The position numbers were made by a program, and so were the translations under genes. From Pseudomonas sp. SJZ074 (GTDB lineage Bacteria > Pseudomonadota > Gammaproteobacteria > Pseudomonadales > Pseudomonadaceae), in NCBI RefSeq assembly GCF_007828215.1, contig NZ_VIUE01000005.1, positions 1-64,000 of the forward strand: a DNA stretch of 64,000 nucleotides, written 5' to 3'. The notes under the pieces are model-generated. The model was given only the letters and a program-made list of their open reading frames with translations, was not told the origin of the DNA and searched no databases. Shown here one piece after another: positions 38,484 through 49,597 of this stretch. Position 1 is the stretch's first letter; each line of letters starts with the position of its first letter.

Positions 38484-39028
38484 TACTGGGCCTTTTGCTC
38501 GGTTTTCTTTTTCGGCTGGATCACCATATCGATCCGCGGACGCTGCTCGGTCACCTTGCTGCCGGTGGCGCGGCCGGCGCTGGCGAGTTTCTTGTTGGTG
38601 TCGTAGACGATTTTCTCGCCCTGGGTGACGTTGTTGTCCTTGTCGACGACCTTGGCACGGTCGATCAGGACCACGCGATCCTGGGAGGCGTGGTATTGGA
38701 TGGTCACCCCGTAGCCCTGCACGGGCTTGGTGTCGCCGGCCGTTTGCAGCTGCTCGAAATAAGCCAGGTTGCCCACCGAGGTCACCACGTCGATATCGCC
38801 GGACTGGGTGCGGGTGATGGTCACGGTATTGCCGGTGACCTTCATCGAGCCCTGGGTGATGATCACGTCGCCCTTGTAGGTGGCGATACCGTTCTTGTCG
38901 TCCAATTGGGCGTCGTCGGCCTGGATACGGATAGGCTGGTCGCGGTCATTGGGAAGAGACCAGGCGCTCGCGCTTCCCAGTGCTGCGCCCAGACTGAGCA
39001 AAATAGGGAGGGTTTTAGCGAGCTTCAT
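38483..39028 (-). CDS. LPS transport periplasmic protein LptA (LptH)
   Basis: Periplasmic bridge protein of 181 residues that carries LPS between inner and outer membrane. The signal peptide ends near [11 protein letters not shown]. Beta-jellyroll strands follow, and the tail is lysine-rich ([20 protein letters not shown]). It overlaps lptC by 14 bases and lptB by 1, so it is tightly coupled in kdsD-kdsC-lptC-lptA-lptB. Confidence 0.94.
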   Translation of the reverse strand: MKLAKTLPILLSLGAALGSASAWSLPNDRDQPIRIQADDAQLDDKNGIATYKGDVIITQGSMKVTGNTVTITRTQSGDIDVVTSVGNLAYFEQLQTAGDTKPVQGYGVTIQYHASQDRVVLIDRAKVVDKDNNVTQGEKIVYDTNKKLASAGRATGSKVTEQRPRIDMVIQPKKKTEQKAQ

Positions 39029-39587
39029 ACTGTCCTCTTACGTTCGATAGCAGGTGTATCCTGCTTTCCTTCAGATACGCTTTCATTCCTGTGCCGGTCG
39101 ATACACCACCGGCGCCGTCGATTCTAACGGGTTGCTCGGTCTGCGCATATTGTTGTTGCGGGAACACGGTCATGCGAGTGCTGGTGATGATGGTCGTGCG
39201 ATTCTTCTCGTCGGTTCGCGCGACGCGCACCGAGTCGATCAGTTCCACTTCGGTACCGCCGGAATTGACTTCGGCGCGCTTGCTCTGCACGTGCCAGGGG
39301 AACGCCGTGCCACGGAACATGTTCAGGTCCGGATTGGCGACCAGGGTAATGTCGGTGGCCTTGACGTGATCGACCTTGTCTGACGTCATTTCGTACTGCA
39401 CCTTGCCATCAGGCAAGTATTGCAGTGTATGCGTGTTGGTCGCATACCAGTCGATATCGTTCGCCTCGACCTGGACGGCGGGGCGATCGAGAAAGCGTTC
39501 GGGGCTGATGTTCCAGTAGCCCACCGCCGCGAAAATCGCCGCGATGCACGCGAACAGCAGGATGGTGCGAATCTTCTTGCTCAGCAT
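39015..39587 (-). CDS. LPS export protein LptC
   Basis: Bitopic protein of 190 residues with one N-terminal membrane helix (about 8-25) and a periplasmic beta-jellyroll that receives LPS from LptB2FG and hands it to LptA. DIDWYATNTHTLQYLPDGKV and the [19 protein letters not shown] end are typical. It lies seven bases after kdsC. Confidence 0.93.
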   Translation of the reverse strand: MLSKKIRTILLFACIAAIFAAVGYWNISPERFLDRPAVQVEANDIDWYATNTHTLQYLPDGKVQYEMTSDKVDHVKATDITLVANPDLNMFRGTAFPWHVQSKRAEVNSGGTEVELIDSVRVARTDEKNRTTIITSTRMTVFPQQQYAQTEQPVRIDGAGGVSTGTGMKAYLKESRIHLLSNVRGQYEAR

Positions 39588-39594
39588 AGATGGC

Positions 39595-40119
39595 TCACAG
39601 GTACGCGGCGTTGGCCGCTTCGAGGCGGCCCTGGGCGCGCAGGATCAGTTCGCAGAATTCACGGGCCGCGCCTTCGCCGCCCCGTGCGGTAGTGACGCCA
39701 TGGGCGTGTTCGCGAACGAAACCGGCCGCATTGGCCACTGCCATGCCCAGGCCAACCCGGCGAATCACCGGCAGGTCTGGCAGATCGTCACCCAGGTAGG
39801 CGACCTGTTCATAGCTCAGGTTGAGTTGGCCCAGGAGCTCGTCCAGAACCACCAGTTTATCCTCGCGCCCCTGATAAAGGTGGGGAATGCCGAGGTTCTT
39901 CGCGCGCCGCTCGACCACCGGGGTCTTGCGGCCGCTGATGATAGCCGTCTGCACACCGGCGGCCATCAGCATCTTGATGCCTTGGCCGTCGAGGGTATTG
40001 AAGGTCTTGAACTCGCTGCCGTCCTCGAGGAAATACAGGCGTCCGTCGGTCAGCACGCCGTCCACGTCGAACACGGCCAGCTTGATGTCCTTACCGCGTT
40101 GCAGCAGGTCTGTGTTCAT
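39595..40119 (-). CDS. 3-deoxy-D-manno-octulosonate 8-phosphate phosphatase KdsC
   Basis: HAD phosphatase of 174 residues releasing Kdo from Kdo-8-phosphate. The catalytic motif is LAVFDVDGVLTDG, with D18 and D20. AYLGDDLPDLPVI is the third HAD motif. It has no cap domain and acts as a tetramer. It follows kdsD directly. Confidence 0.95.
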   Translation of the reverse strand: MNTDLLQRGKDIKLAVFDVDGVLTDGRLYFLEDGSEFKTFNTLDGQGIKMLMAAGVQTAIISGRKTPVVERRAKNLGIPHLYQGREDKLVVLDELLGQLNLSYEQVAYLGDDLPDLPVIRRVGLGMAVANAAGFVREHAHGVTTARGGEGAAREFCELILRAQGRLEAANAAYL

Positions 40120-41094
40120 TTACATGACTCCCGCACGCAGCAAGTCGTGCATGTTCAGGGCACCCACCGGGCGGTCTTCGGCGTCGACCACCACCAGGGC
40201 GCTGATCTTGTGGTCTTCCATGATTTTCAGGGCTTCGGCGGCGAGCATTTCTGCGCGGGCCGTCTTGCCGTGGGGTGTCATGACCTGGTCGATGGTGGCG
40301 CTGTGTACATCGATGGTGCGGTCCAGGGTGCGACGCAGGTCGCCGTCGGTGAAGATCCCGGCGAGCTTGCCGTCGGCCTCGAGGATCACTGTCATGCCCA
40401 GGCCTTTGCGGGTCATTTCCATGAGCGCGTCCTTGAGCAGCGTGCCGCGTTGTACCTGGGGCAGCTCTTCACCAGCGTGCATCACGTTTTCGACCTTCAG
40501 CAGCAGGCGGCGACCCAGGGCTCCACCGGGGTGGGAGAAGGCAAAATCTTCCGCGGTGAACCCCCTGGCTTCCAGCAGAGCCACGGCCAGTGCATCGCCC
40601 ATGACCAGGGCCGCAGTGGTGGACGAGGTCGGTGCCAGGTTCAGCGGGCAGGCTTCGTGTTCTACATGAACGTTGAGGTTCACTTCGGCGGCCTTGGCCA
40701 GCGGCGAATCCGGGTTCCCGGTGAGGCTGATCAGCCGGATGCCCAGACGCTTGATCAGCGGCAGCAGCGTAATGATTTCATTGGTGGAGCCGGAGTTGGA
40801 CAGCGCCAGGATGATGTCATCCCGGGTGATCATGCCCATGTCACCGTGGCTGGCTTCGGCCGGGTGGACGAAGAATGCCGTGGTGCCCGTGCTGGCCAGG
40901 GTTGCGGCGATCTTGTTGCCGACGTGCCCGGACTTGCCCATGCCAACCACGACGACTCGGCCTTTGCTGGTCAGAATCATCTCGCAGGCGCGTACGAAAT
41001 CAGCGTCGATGCGGGGCAGCAAGCCTTGCACGGCTTCGAGCTCTAGGCGGATGGTACGTTGTGCCGATTGGATCAGATCGCTGGATTGGCTCAT
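40120..41094 (-). CDS. D-arabinose 5-phosphate isomerase KdsD
   Basis: Isomerase of 324 residues making arabinose-5-phosphate from ribulose-5-phosphate, the first step to Kdo. The N-terminal SIS domain includes VVVVGMGKSGHVGNKIA and ALSNSGSTNEII. Two CBS domains (about 200-324) follow. The start MSQSSDLIQSAQ at 41094 is the family start; an upstream in-frame methionine at 41157 adds a non-homologous segment. It is first gene of the Kds/Lpt operon. Confidence 0.96.
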   Translation of the reverse strand: MSQSSDLIQSAQRTIRLELEAVQGLLPRIDADFVRACEMILTSKGRVVVVGMGKSGHVGNKIAATLASTGTTAFFVHPAEASHGDMGMITRDDIILALSNSGSTNEIITLLPLIKRLGIRLISLTGNPDSPLAKAAEVNLNVHVEHEACPLNLAPTSSTTAALVMGDALAVALLEARGFTAEDFAFSHPGGALGRRLLLKVENVMHAGEELPQVQRGTLLKDALMEMTRKGLGMTVILEADGKLAGIFTDGDLRRTLDRTIDVHSATIDQVMTPHGKTARAEMLAAEALKIMEDHKISALVVVDAEDRPVGALNMHDLLRAGVM

Positions 41095-41368
41095 GTCAGA
41101 AATCGTATAGCCCGATGAAAAGGCGGCGATTATAACGGCAATGAACAATTCCCTCACGCTAGTTCGTCATGCTTCGTGCAAACACCTCGCCGGGTTTGAA
41201 TAAAATGTACTCATTTACCTTAAGCCAGGCTTAACCGGGCAGGGGTGGCCCTTGGGCGCGTGGCCGTTGCAGTGATATAGTTCGCCGCCGGTCCGGATGC
41301 CCGGCGGTCGCGACGTTTATCGGCTGGCCAGGGCATTCGGATGTGAGGCTGCATCGCAAGGAGTTTAG
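41095..41368. promoter_or_regulatory. Divergent kdsD/mlaF control region
   Basis: A gap of 274 bases with no gene. It must hold promoters for the Kds/Lpt operon and the Mla operon. AT-rich GTTTGAATAAAATGTACTC near 41193-41212 is the most promoter-like segment. A GCCGCCGG...CCGGCGG pair (about 41283-41308) can form a hairpin in the mla leader. Confidence 0.4.
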
Positions 41369-42178
41369 ATGAGTGCCGACAACGCCTACGCGGTCGAGCT
41401 GAAGGGGCTGTCCTTCAAGCGAGGGACGCGCAGCATTTTCAATGACATCGATATTCGCATTCCGCGCGGCAAGGTGACCGGCATCATGGGGCCTTCCGGG
41501 TGCGGCAAGACCACGCTGCTGCGCCTGATGGGCGCGCAGTTGCGCCCCAGTGCCGGTGAAGTCTGGGTCAATGGCCAGAATCTTCCCAAGCTGTCGCGCA
41601 GCGACCTGTTCGATGCGCGCAAACACATGGGCGTGCTGTTCCAGAGTGGCGCGCTGTTCACCGATCTCGACGTGTTCGAGAACGTGGCGTTCCCGCTGCG
41701 GGTCCATACCGACCTGCCGGAAGAGATGATCCGTGACATTGTCCTGCTCAAATTGCAGGCGGTCGGGCTGCGTGGCGCCCTCGATCTGATGCCGGACGAG
41801 CTGTCCGGCGGCATGAAGCGCCGGGTCGCACTGGCGCGGGCGATTGCCCTCGATCCGAAAATCCTCATGTACGACGAGCCCTTCGTCGGGCAGGACCCGA
41901 TCGCCATGGGCGTGTTGGTGCGCCTGATACGCCTGCTCAACGATGCGCTGGGCATCACTAGCATCGTGGTGTCCCACGACCTGGCCGAAACCGCCAGCAT
42001 CGCGGACTACATCTATGTGGTCGGCGATGGCCAGGTATTGGGGCAGGGTACGCCCCAGGAATTGAAGGCTTCGGACAACCCGCGCATTCGCCAATTCATG
42101 AAGGGTGATCCGGACGGTCCGGTGGCGTTCCATTTTCCAGCCACGGATTACCGTACCGATCTGTTGGGGAAGCGCTGA
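41369..42178 (+). CDS. Phospholipid transport ATPase MlaF (Ttg2A)
   Basis: ABC ATPase of 269 residues of the Mla system, which keeps outer-membrane lipid asymmetry and, as Ttg2 in Pseudomonas, contributes to solvent and drug tolerance. Walker A is GPSGCGKTT, the signature [15 protein letters not shown], and Walker [14 protein letters not shown]. The C-terminal extension ([20 protein letters not shown]) binds the partner subunit. It overlaps mlaE (TGATG). Confidence 0.96.
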   Translation: MSADNAYAVELKGLSFKRGTRSIFNDIDIRIPRGKVTGIMGPSGCGKTTLLRLMGAQLRPSAGEVWVNGQNLPKLSRSDLFDARKHMGVLFQSGALFTDLDVFENVAFPLRVHTDLPEEMIRDIVLLKLQAVGLRGALDLMPDELSGGMKRRVALARAIALDPKILMYDEPFVGQDPIAMGVLVRLIRLLNDALGITSIVVSHDLAETASIADYIYVVGDGQVLGQGTPQELKASDNPRIRQFMKGDPDGPVAFHFPATDYRTDLLGKR

Positions 42179-42975
42179 TGCGCAAGAAATCATTGATAGA
42201 AAGAATTCGCCTGTTCGGCCGTTCCGGCATCGACGTGCTGGCGGTACTGGGCCGTTCCACACTGTTCCTGGCCCATGCGTTGCTGGGGCGCAACTCCACG
42301 GGTGGCGGTTTTGGCCTGCTGGTCAAGCAACTGCATTCGGTGGGGGTGATGTCCCTGGTGATCATCGTGGTGTCCGGGATCTTCATCGGCATGGTGCTGG
42401 CGTTGCAGGGGTTCAACATCCTGTCCAGCTACGGTTCGGAGCAGGCGGTCGGGCAGATGGTCTCCCTGACGCTGTTGCGTGAACTCGGCCCGGTGGTGAC
42501 CGCGTTACTGTTCGCCGGGCGTGCCGGTTCGGCGCTGACGGCCGAAATCGGTAACATGAAGTCCACCGAGCAGTTGTCCAGCCTGGAAATGATCGGCGTA
42601 GACCCGCTCAAGTACATTATTGCCCCGCGCCTGTGGGCCGGCTTCATTTCCCTGCCGGTGCTGGCGATTATCTTCAGCGTCGTCGGGATCTGGGGTGGTT
42701 CATGGGTGGCCGTCGACTGGCTGGGCGTCTATGAAGGTTCGTACTGGTCCAACATGCAAAACAGCGTCGACTTTCTCGACGATGTGCTCAACGGCGTCAT
42801 CAAGAGCGCCGTATTCGCGTTCGTGGTGACCTGGATCGCCGTGTTTCAAGGCTATGACTGCGAGCCCACGTCTGAGGGGATCAGCCGTGCCACAACCAAG
42901 ACCGTGGTGTACGCCTCGTTGGCGGTTCTGGGCCTTGACTTTATTCTGACCGCCTTGATGTTTGGAGATTTCTGA
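42178..42975 (+). CDS. Phospholipid transport permease MlaE (Ttg2B)
   Basis: Inner-membrane permease of 265 residues with five or six helices. The conserved loop is [24 protein letters not shown] (shortened here to [20 protein letters not shown]). The end [19 protein letters not shown] is typical. It has overlapping start and stop codons with mlaF and mlaD. Confidence 0.96.
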   Translation: MRKKSLIERIRLFGRSGIDVLAVLGRSTLFLAHALLGRNSTGGGFGLLVKQLHSVGVMSLVIIVVSGIFIGMVLALQGFNILSSYGSEQAVGQMVSLTLLRELGPVVTALLFAGRAGSALTAEIGNMKSTEQLSSLEMIGVDPLKYIIAPRLWAGFISLPVLAIIFSVVGIWGGSWVAVDWLGVYEGSYWSNMQNSVDFLDDVLNGVIKSAVFAFVVTWIAVFQGYDCEPTSEGISRATTKTVVYASLAVLGLDFILTALMFGDF

Positions 42976-43442
42976 TGCAAAACCGCACCCTGGAAATCGG
43001 TGTCGGCCTTTTCCTGCTGGCCGGCATCCTGGCTTTGTTGCTGCTGGCCCTGCGCGTCAGCGGCCTGGCGCCGACCGCGAATACCGATACTTATAAACTT
43101 TATGCTTATTTTGACAATATCGCCGGTTTGACGGTCAGAGCCAAGGTGACCATGGCCGGTGTCACCATCGGCAAGGTCACGGCAATCGATCTGGATCGCG
43201 ACAGTTTCACCGGACGGGTGACGCTGCAGCTGGAAAAGCGCGTGGATAACCTGCCGACCGATTCCACTGCATCTATCCTTACGGCGGGCCTGCTGGGTGA
43301 GAAATACATCGGTATCAGCGTAGGCGGGGAAGAAACCCTGCTCAAGGACGGTGGGACCATCCATGACACGCAGTCGTCGCTGGTGCTCGAGGACCTGATC
43401 GGGAAATTCCTGCTCAATACCGTTAGCAAAGACGCCAAATGA
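42975..43442 (+). CDS. Phospholipid-binding MCE protein MlaD (Ttg2C)
   Basis: MCE-domain protein of 155 residues with one N-terminal helix (about 8-27). It forms a hexameric ring in the periplasm on top of Mla[23 protein letters not shown] and DNIAGLTVRAKVTMAGVTIG mark the family. The short C-terminal helix ends in NTVSKDAK. Confidence 0.95.
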   Translation: MQNRTLEIGVGLFLLAGILALLLLALRVSGLAPTANTDTYKLYAYFDNIAGLTVRAKVTMAGVTIGKVTAIDLDRDSFTGRVTLQLEKRVDNLPTDSTASILTAGLLGEKYIGISVGGEETLLKDGGTIHDTQSSLVLEDLIGKFLLNTVSKDAK

Positions 43443-43453
43443 GGAGCCTTTCG

Positions 43454-44107
43454 ATGATCTCTATCTTGCGACGCAGCCTGTTGGTCCTGCTGGCAGCCCT
43501 GCCGCTGATGACCAATGCCCTGGCGGCGCCTTCCGCCCACGACATCATCCAGGACACCACGACCCGGTTGTTGGCAGACCTTGCTGCCAACAAGGAGAAA
43601 TACAAGCAGGATCCGGGCGCGTTCTATGACGCGCTGAACGGCATTGTCGGTCCGGTGGTGGACGCCGATGGCATCTCCCGCAGCATCATGACGGTCAAGT
43701 ACTCGCGTAAGGCAACCCCTGCGCAGATGACCCGCTTCCAGGAAAACTTCAAGCGCAGCCTGATGCAGTTCTATGGCAACGCCTTGCTCGAATACAACAA
43801 CCAGGGCATCACTGTTGGGCCGGCGAAGGACGAAAGTGGTACCCGCACCAGCGTCGACATGCAGGTCAAGGGCAACAACGGTGCTATCTACCCGGTTTCC
43901 TACACGCTCGAACAGCTGAACGGCGAGTGGAAGGTGCGCAACGTGATCATCAACGGCATCAACATCGGCAAGTTGTTCCGCGACCAGTTCGCCGATGCGA
44001 TGCAACGCAATGGCAATGACCTGGACAAGACCATCGATGGTTGGGCCGGCGAAGTCGCCAAGGCCAAGGAAGTGACCGAGCAAGCCAAGGAGAAGCAGGA
44101 GCAATGA
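43454..44107 (+). CDS. Periplasmic phospholipid carrier MlaC (Ttg2D)
   Basis: Soluble carrier of 217 residues shuttling phospholipids between the outer-membrane MlaA complex and MlaFEDB. The signal peptide ends at ALA-APSAHDII. The Tol_Tol_Ttg2 fold follows, with YSRKATPAQMTRFQENFKRS in the middle. ATG 43454 has GAGGAG at 43441-43446; an ATG at 43439 overlaps mlaD and has no site of its own. Confidence 0.95.
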   Translation: MISILRRSLLVLLAALPLMTNALAAPSAHDIIQDTTTRLLADLAANKEKYKQDPGAFYDALNGIVGPVVDADGISRSIMTVKYSRKATPAQMTRFQENFKRSLMQFYGNALLEYNNQGITVGPAKDESGTRTSVDMQVKGNNGAIYPVSYTLEQLNGEWKVRNVIINGINIGKLFRDQFADAMQRNGNDLDKTIDGWAGEVAKAKEVTEQAKEKQEQ

Positions 44108-44421
44108 TCGAGTCGGTGGGTGAGTCGGCCGTTCGTCTGGGCGAAGCCGGTGAGTTGTTGCTCAGTGGCGTGCTGGACTATCGCACCGGTCCGGACCTGC
44201 GCCAGCAGGGCCAGGCGCTGATCAAGTCCGTCAGTGCCGCCGAGGTGGTCATTGACTGCTCGGCGGTGCAGAAATCCAGCAGTGTCGGCTTGTCGCTGCT
44301 GTTGTGCTTCATGCGGGACGCCAAGGCGGCCGGCAAAACGTGGAGCATCCGTGGGATGCCCGAAGACATGCGCGAAATAGCCCAGGTCAGTGAACTGACC
44401 GAGCTGTTGGCGCACTCCTGA
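44104..44421 (+). CDS. STAS-domain protein MlaB
   Basis: Cytoplasmic subunit of 105 residues that stabilises MlaF in the transporter. The STAS fold shows VVIDCSAVQKSSSVGLSLLL, where the serines are the usual conserved position. The start overlaps the mlaC stop (ATGA). Confidence 0.92.
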   Translation: MIESVGESAVRLGEAGELLLSGVLDYRTGPDLRQQGQALIKSVSAAEVVIDCSAVQKSSSVGLSLLLCFMRDAKAAGKTWSIRGMPEDMREIAQVSELTELLAHS

Positions 44422-44439
44422 CCCACATCGTTGGAAAAG

Positions 44440-44490
44440 TCCCCCCGTCAGAGTCCTGCTTCGCGGGGTTCGCAGGCGCGGGGCTTTTTT
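44440..44490 (+). terminator. Probable terminator after mlaB
   Basis: CCTGC (44455-44459) pairs with GCAGG (44473-44477), enclosed by CCCC and GGGG runs and followed by CTTTTTT. The stem is imperfect but the T run is strong. Confidence 0.55.
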
Positions 44491-44536
44491 GTATGATGTG
44501 CGACCCGCGCGCACAGGGCGCCGATTGAGGTTGAGC

Positions 44537-46064
<1,528 letters not shown>

Positions 46065-46109
46065 TTCCGGCTGCATGGGGCACAAGGATGTGCCTGGATT
46101 TCGTTTCAA

Positions 46110-46132
46110 ATCGAAGGTGGTCCACCTTCGAT
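46110..46132. promoter_or_regulatory. Perfect 23-base palindrome before hisG
   Basis: ATCGAAGGTGG, one central T, then CCACCTTCGAT. No T run follows, so it is not a standard terminator. It lies in the 127-base gap between murA and hisG and could be a protein-binding site or an RNA hairpin in the hisG leader. Confidence 0.6.
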
Positions 46133-46191
46133 GTGTGTCCGGCGCCGCTTGCGTCCGGGCATGAGTACCTTGATAAGGACTGACGTTTCCC

Positions 46192-46827
46192 ATGTTGACC
46201 ATCGCACTGTCCAAGGGCCGCATCCTTGACGACACCCTGCCGCTTCTGGCTGAAGCGGGCATCGTGCCGACCGAGAATCCGGACAAGAGCCGTAAGCTGA
46301 TCATCCCCACGACCCAGGCCGATGTGCGCCTGCTGATCGTGCGTGCCACTGATGTGCCGACTTACGTTGAGCATGGCGCCGCCGACCTTGGCGTTGCCGG
46401 TAAGGATGTGCTGATGGAATACGGCGGCCAGGGCTTGTATGAGCCCCTGGACCTTCGGATCGCCCGGTGCAAGCTGATGACTGCCGGCAAGGTCGGTGCG
46501 CCGGAGCCCAAGGGGCGTCTGCGGGTGGCGACCAAGTTCGTCAACGTTGCCAAGCGTTACTATGCCGAGCAGGGTCGTCAGGTCGATATCATCAAGTTGT
46601 ACGGTTCGATGGAGCTGGCGCCGCTGATCGGCTTGGCGGACAAGATCATCGACGTCGTCGACACCGGCAATACCCTGCGGGCCAACGGCCTGGAACCCCA
46701 GGATTTCATCGCGGACATCACCTCCCGGCTGATCGTCAACAAGGCATCGATGAAAATGCAGCATGCTCGTATCCAGGCTCTGATCGATACCCTGCGCAAG
46801 GCAGTGGAATCGCGACACCGCGGCTGA
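46192..46827 (+). CDS. ATP phosphoribosyltransferase HisG, short form
   Basis: First enzyme of histidine synthesis, 211 residues. It is the short form that lacks the C-terminal regulatory domain and needs HisZ; hisZ is not in this window. [19 protein letters not shown] and the phosphate-binding [21 protein letters not shown] segment are clear. It is followed by hisD after 123 bases. Confidence 0.96.
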   Translation: MLTIALSKGRILDDTLPLLAEAGIVPTENPDKSRKLIIPTTQADVRLLIVRATDVPTYVEHGAADLGVAGKDVLMEYGGQGLYEPLDLRIARCKLMTAGKVGAPEPKGRLRVATKFVNVAKRYYAEQGRQVDIIKLYGSMELAPLIGLADKIIDVVDTGNTLRANGLEPQDFIADITSRLIVNKASMKMQHARIQALIDTLRKAVESRHRG

Positions 46828-46950
46828 TTTACCTGCGCGACCTCGAGTCGCGCCCGTCTATCCGTGTCATAGCCAATTTTCTCAGGTGCCCACGCGAATG
46901 GACTGGTAGCTTAGGGCGCCTGAGCATTTGCCATTAATGAGGCCCTCGCT

Positions 46951-48288
46951 ATGACCGCTCCCACTTCGATTCGCCGACTCAACGCTGCCGATCCGGATTT
47001 CGCGCATCATCTGGATCATCTGTTGAGCTGGGAAAGTGTGTCTGACGACTCGGTCAATCAGCGGGTGCTGGATATCATCAAGGCCGTGCGCGAGCGTGGC
47101 GATGCCGCCCTGGTGGAGTTCACCCAGAAGTTCGATGGCCTGCAAGTGGCGTCCATGGCCGACCTGATCCTGCCGCGCGAGCGCCTGGAGCTGGCCCTGA
47201 CCCGGATCACTGTGCCCCAGCGTGAGGCCCTGGAAAAAGCTGCATCCCGGGTGCGCAGCTATCACGAAAGACAGAAACAGGACTCCTGGAGCTACACCGA
47301 AGCCGACGGTACGGTGCTGGGCCAGAAGGTGACGCCGCTGGACCGCGCCGGCTTGTACGTGCCGGGCGGCAAGGCGTCCTATCCCTCTTCTGTGCTGATG
47401 AATGCGATTCCGGCCAAGGTTGCCGGCGTTGCTGAAGTGGTCATGGTCGTGCCGACGCCGCGGGGTGAAATCAACGAACTGGTGCTGGCCGCTGCCTGCA
47501 TCGCCGGCGTGGACCGGGTGTTCACCATCGGTGGCGCCCAGGCCGTGGCGGCATTGGCGTACGGCACCGAAAGCGTGCCGAGGGTCGACAAGGTGGTCGG
47601 GCCGGGTAACATCTATGTCGCCACCGCCAAGCGTCACGTGTTCGGCCAGGTCGGTATCGACATGATCGCCGGCCCTTCGGAAATCCTCGTGGTGTGCGAC
47701 GGCCAGACCGACCCGGACTGGATCGCCATGGACCTGTTTTCCCAGGCCGAGCACGACGAAGACGCCCAGGCGATCCTGGTCAGCCCGGATGCCGAGTTCC
47801 TGGACAAGGTCGCCGCCAGCATCGACAAGCTGCTGCCGACCATGGAGCGCGCCGAGATCATCAACACCTCGATCAATGGCCGTGGCGCGCTGATCAAGGT
47901 CGATGACATGGAGCAGGCGATCGAGGTCGCCAACCGCATCGCGCCGGAGCACCTGGAGCTGTCGGTCGCCGATCCGCAGGCCTGGCTGCCGCAGATCCGT
48001 CATGCCGGTGCGATCTTCATGGGCCGCCACACCAGCGAGGCCCTGGGCGATTACTGTGCCGGTCCCAACCACGTATTGCCGACTTCCGGCACCGCGCGTT
48101 TCTCGTCGCCGCTGGGGGTGTACGACTTCCAGAAACGTTCGTCGATCATCTTCTGCTCCGAGCAGGGCGCCTCCGAACTGGGCAAGACGGCTTCGGTACT
48201 GGCCCGTGGCGAATCGCTGAGCGCCCACGCCCGCAGTGCCGAGTATCGAATTCTTGATGAGTCCTCCATTGATGGGCAGGGAAATTGA
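46951..48288 (+). CDS. Histidinol dehydrogenase
   Basis: Zinc enzyme of 445 residues that oxidises L-histidinol to histidine in two steps. It shows [33 protein letters not shown] and the catalytic region [14 protein letters not shown]. The N-terminal extension [17 protein letters not shown] is normal for pseudomonads. It ends one base before the hisC start codon. Confidence 0.96.
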   Translation: MTAPTSIRRLNAADPDFAHHLDHLLSWESVSDDSVNQRVLDIIKAVRERGDAALVEFTQKFDGLQVASMADLILPRERLELALTRITVPQREALEKAASRVRSYHERQKQDSWSYTEADGTVLGQKVTPLDRAGLYVPGGKASYPSSVLMNAIPAKVAGVAEVVMVVPTPRGEINELVLAAACIAGVDRVFTIGGAQAVAALAYGTESVPRVDKVVGPGNIYVATAKRHVFGQVGIDMIAGPSEILVVCDGQTDPDWIAMDLFSQAEHDEDAQAILVSPDAEFLDKVAASIDKLLPTMERAEIINTSINGRGALIKVDDMEQAIEVANRIAPEHLELSVADPQAWLPQIRHAGAIFMGRHTSEALGDYCAGPNHVLPTSGTARFSSPLGVYDFQKRSSIIFCSEQGASELGKTASVLARGESLSAHARSAEYRILDESSIDGQGN

Positions 48289-48289
48289 A

Positions 48290-49342
48290 ATGAGTAAATT
48301 CTGGAGCCCGTTCGTCAAGAACCTGGTGTCCTATGTGCCGGGCGAACAACCGAAGCTGACCCGCCTGGTCAAGCTCAACACCAACGAGAATCCCTACGGC
48401 CCATCGCCCAAGGCTCTTGCGGCGATGCAGACCGAGCTGAACGACAACCTGCGCCTGTACCCGGATCCCAACAGTGACTTGCTCAAAGGCGCTGTGGCCC
48501 GCTATTACGGTGTGCAAGCCAACCAGGTGTTCCTCGGTAATGGTTCGGATGAAGTGCTGGCGCACATTTTCCATGGCCTGCTGCAACACGACCAGCCGAT
48601 CCTGTTCCCGGACATCAGCTACAGCTTCTATCCGGTGTATTGCGGCTTGTATGGCATCCAGTTCGACGCCGTGCCCCTCGACGCACAGTTCCGGATCGAT
48701 CCGGCGGACTATGCCAAGCCGAACGGCGGGATCATTTTCCCCAACCCGAACGCCCCGACCGGTTGCCTGCTGGCGCTCGACGCAGTGGAGCGGATGCTCA
48801 AGGCCAGCCCGGATTCGGTGGTGGTGGTCGATGAAGCCTACATCGACTTCGGTGGTGAGACGGCCATCAGCCTGGTGGACCGTTATCCCAACCTGCTGGT
48901 CACCCAGACCTTGTCCAAGTCCCGTTCGCTGGCGGGGTTGCGAGTGGGCTTGGCGGTGGGCCATCCGGATCTGATCGAAGCGCTGGAGCGGATCAAGAAC
49001 AGCTTCAACTCCTACCCGCTGGATCGCCTGGCAAACGTGGGCGGCGCGGCGGCGTTCGATGATCGCGAGTATTTCCAGCGAACCTGCCGGCTGGTCATCG
49101 AGCACCGCGAGTGGGTGGTGGCGCAACTGGAGACCAAGGGTTTTGAAGTGTTGCCTTCGGCGGCCAACTTCATCTTTACCCGTCACCCCGGGCATGATGC
49201 GGCGGGGTTGGCGGCGAAGCTACGGGAGCAGGGCGTGATCGTGCGGCACTTCAAGCAGGAGCGGATTGCCCAGTTTCTGCGGATCAGCATTGGCACGCCG
49301 GAGCAGAACCAGGCGCTGATCGAGGCCCTCGGCGAGCTCTAA
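48290..49342 (+). CDS. Histidinol-phosphate aminotransferase
   Basis: PLP enzyme of 350 residues converting imidazole acetol phosphate to histidinol phosphate. The Schiff-base lysine is in [26 protein letters not shown] and [11 protein letters not shown] are the expected cofactor motifs. ATG 48290 follows the hisD stop directly. It closes the murA-his group; REP pairs follow. Confidence 0.95.
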   Translation: MSKFWSPFVKNLVSYVPGEQPKLTRLVKLNTNENPYGPSPKALAAMQTELNDNLRLYPDPNSDLLKGAVARYYGVQANQVFLGNGSDEVLAHIFHGLLQHDQPILFPDISYSFYPVYCGLYGIQFDAVPLDAQFRIDPADYAKPNGGIIFPNPNAPTGCLLALDAVERMLKASPDSVVVVDEAYIDFGGETAISLVDRYPNLLVTQTLSKSRSLAGLRVGLAVGHPDLIEALERIKNSFNSYPLDRLANVGGAAAFDDREYFQRTCRLVIEHREWVVAQLETKGFEVLPSAANFIFTRHPGHDAAGLAAKLREQGVIVRHFKQERIAQFLRISIGTPEQNQALIEALGEL

Positions 49343-49358
49343 AGGCTCAAGCCGGCCA

Positions 49359-49448
49359 TGTGGGAGCGGGCTTGCTCGCGAAGACGGAGTGTCAGCCAAC
49401 CCCTAAGTTGCTGACCCACCGCTTTCGCGAGCAAGCCCGCTCCCACAG
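49359..49448. repeat. REP inverted pair, first type
   Basis: GGGAGCGGGCTTGCTCGCGAA arms facing each other, directly after hisC. Confidence 0.93.
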
Positions 49449-49489
49449 TGTTTTCGGGTGTTCAAAGGATTTGAGTGCGCTGCAAATCC

Positions 49490-49581
49490 CCTGTGGGAGC
49501 GAGCCTGCTCGCGATGGCGTACTTTCAGCTCAAGTCTATGTTGCTGACCCACCGCTATCGCGAGCAGGCTCGCTCCCTCAG
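49490..49581. repeat. REP inverted pair, second type
   Basis: GGGAGCGAGCCTGCTCGCGAT arms facing each other; the right arm ends in CTCCCTCA rather than CTCCCACA. It stands next to a pair of the other type. Confidence 0.93.
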
Positions 49582-49597
49582 GTTATGTATCAGGGCC

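Noticed and set aside
43439..43453. ATG 43439 as the start of mlaC
   Set aside because: It overlaps the mlaD stop and lacks a binding site, while GAGGAG serves ATG 43454, which gives a cleaner signal peptide.
49359..49581. CRISPR array
   Set aside because: The repeats are inverted pairs of two kinds with no regular spacers; they are REP elements.
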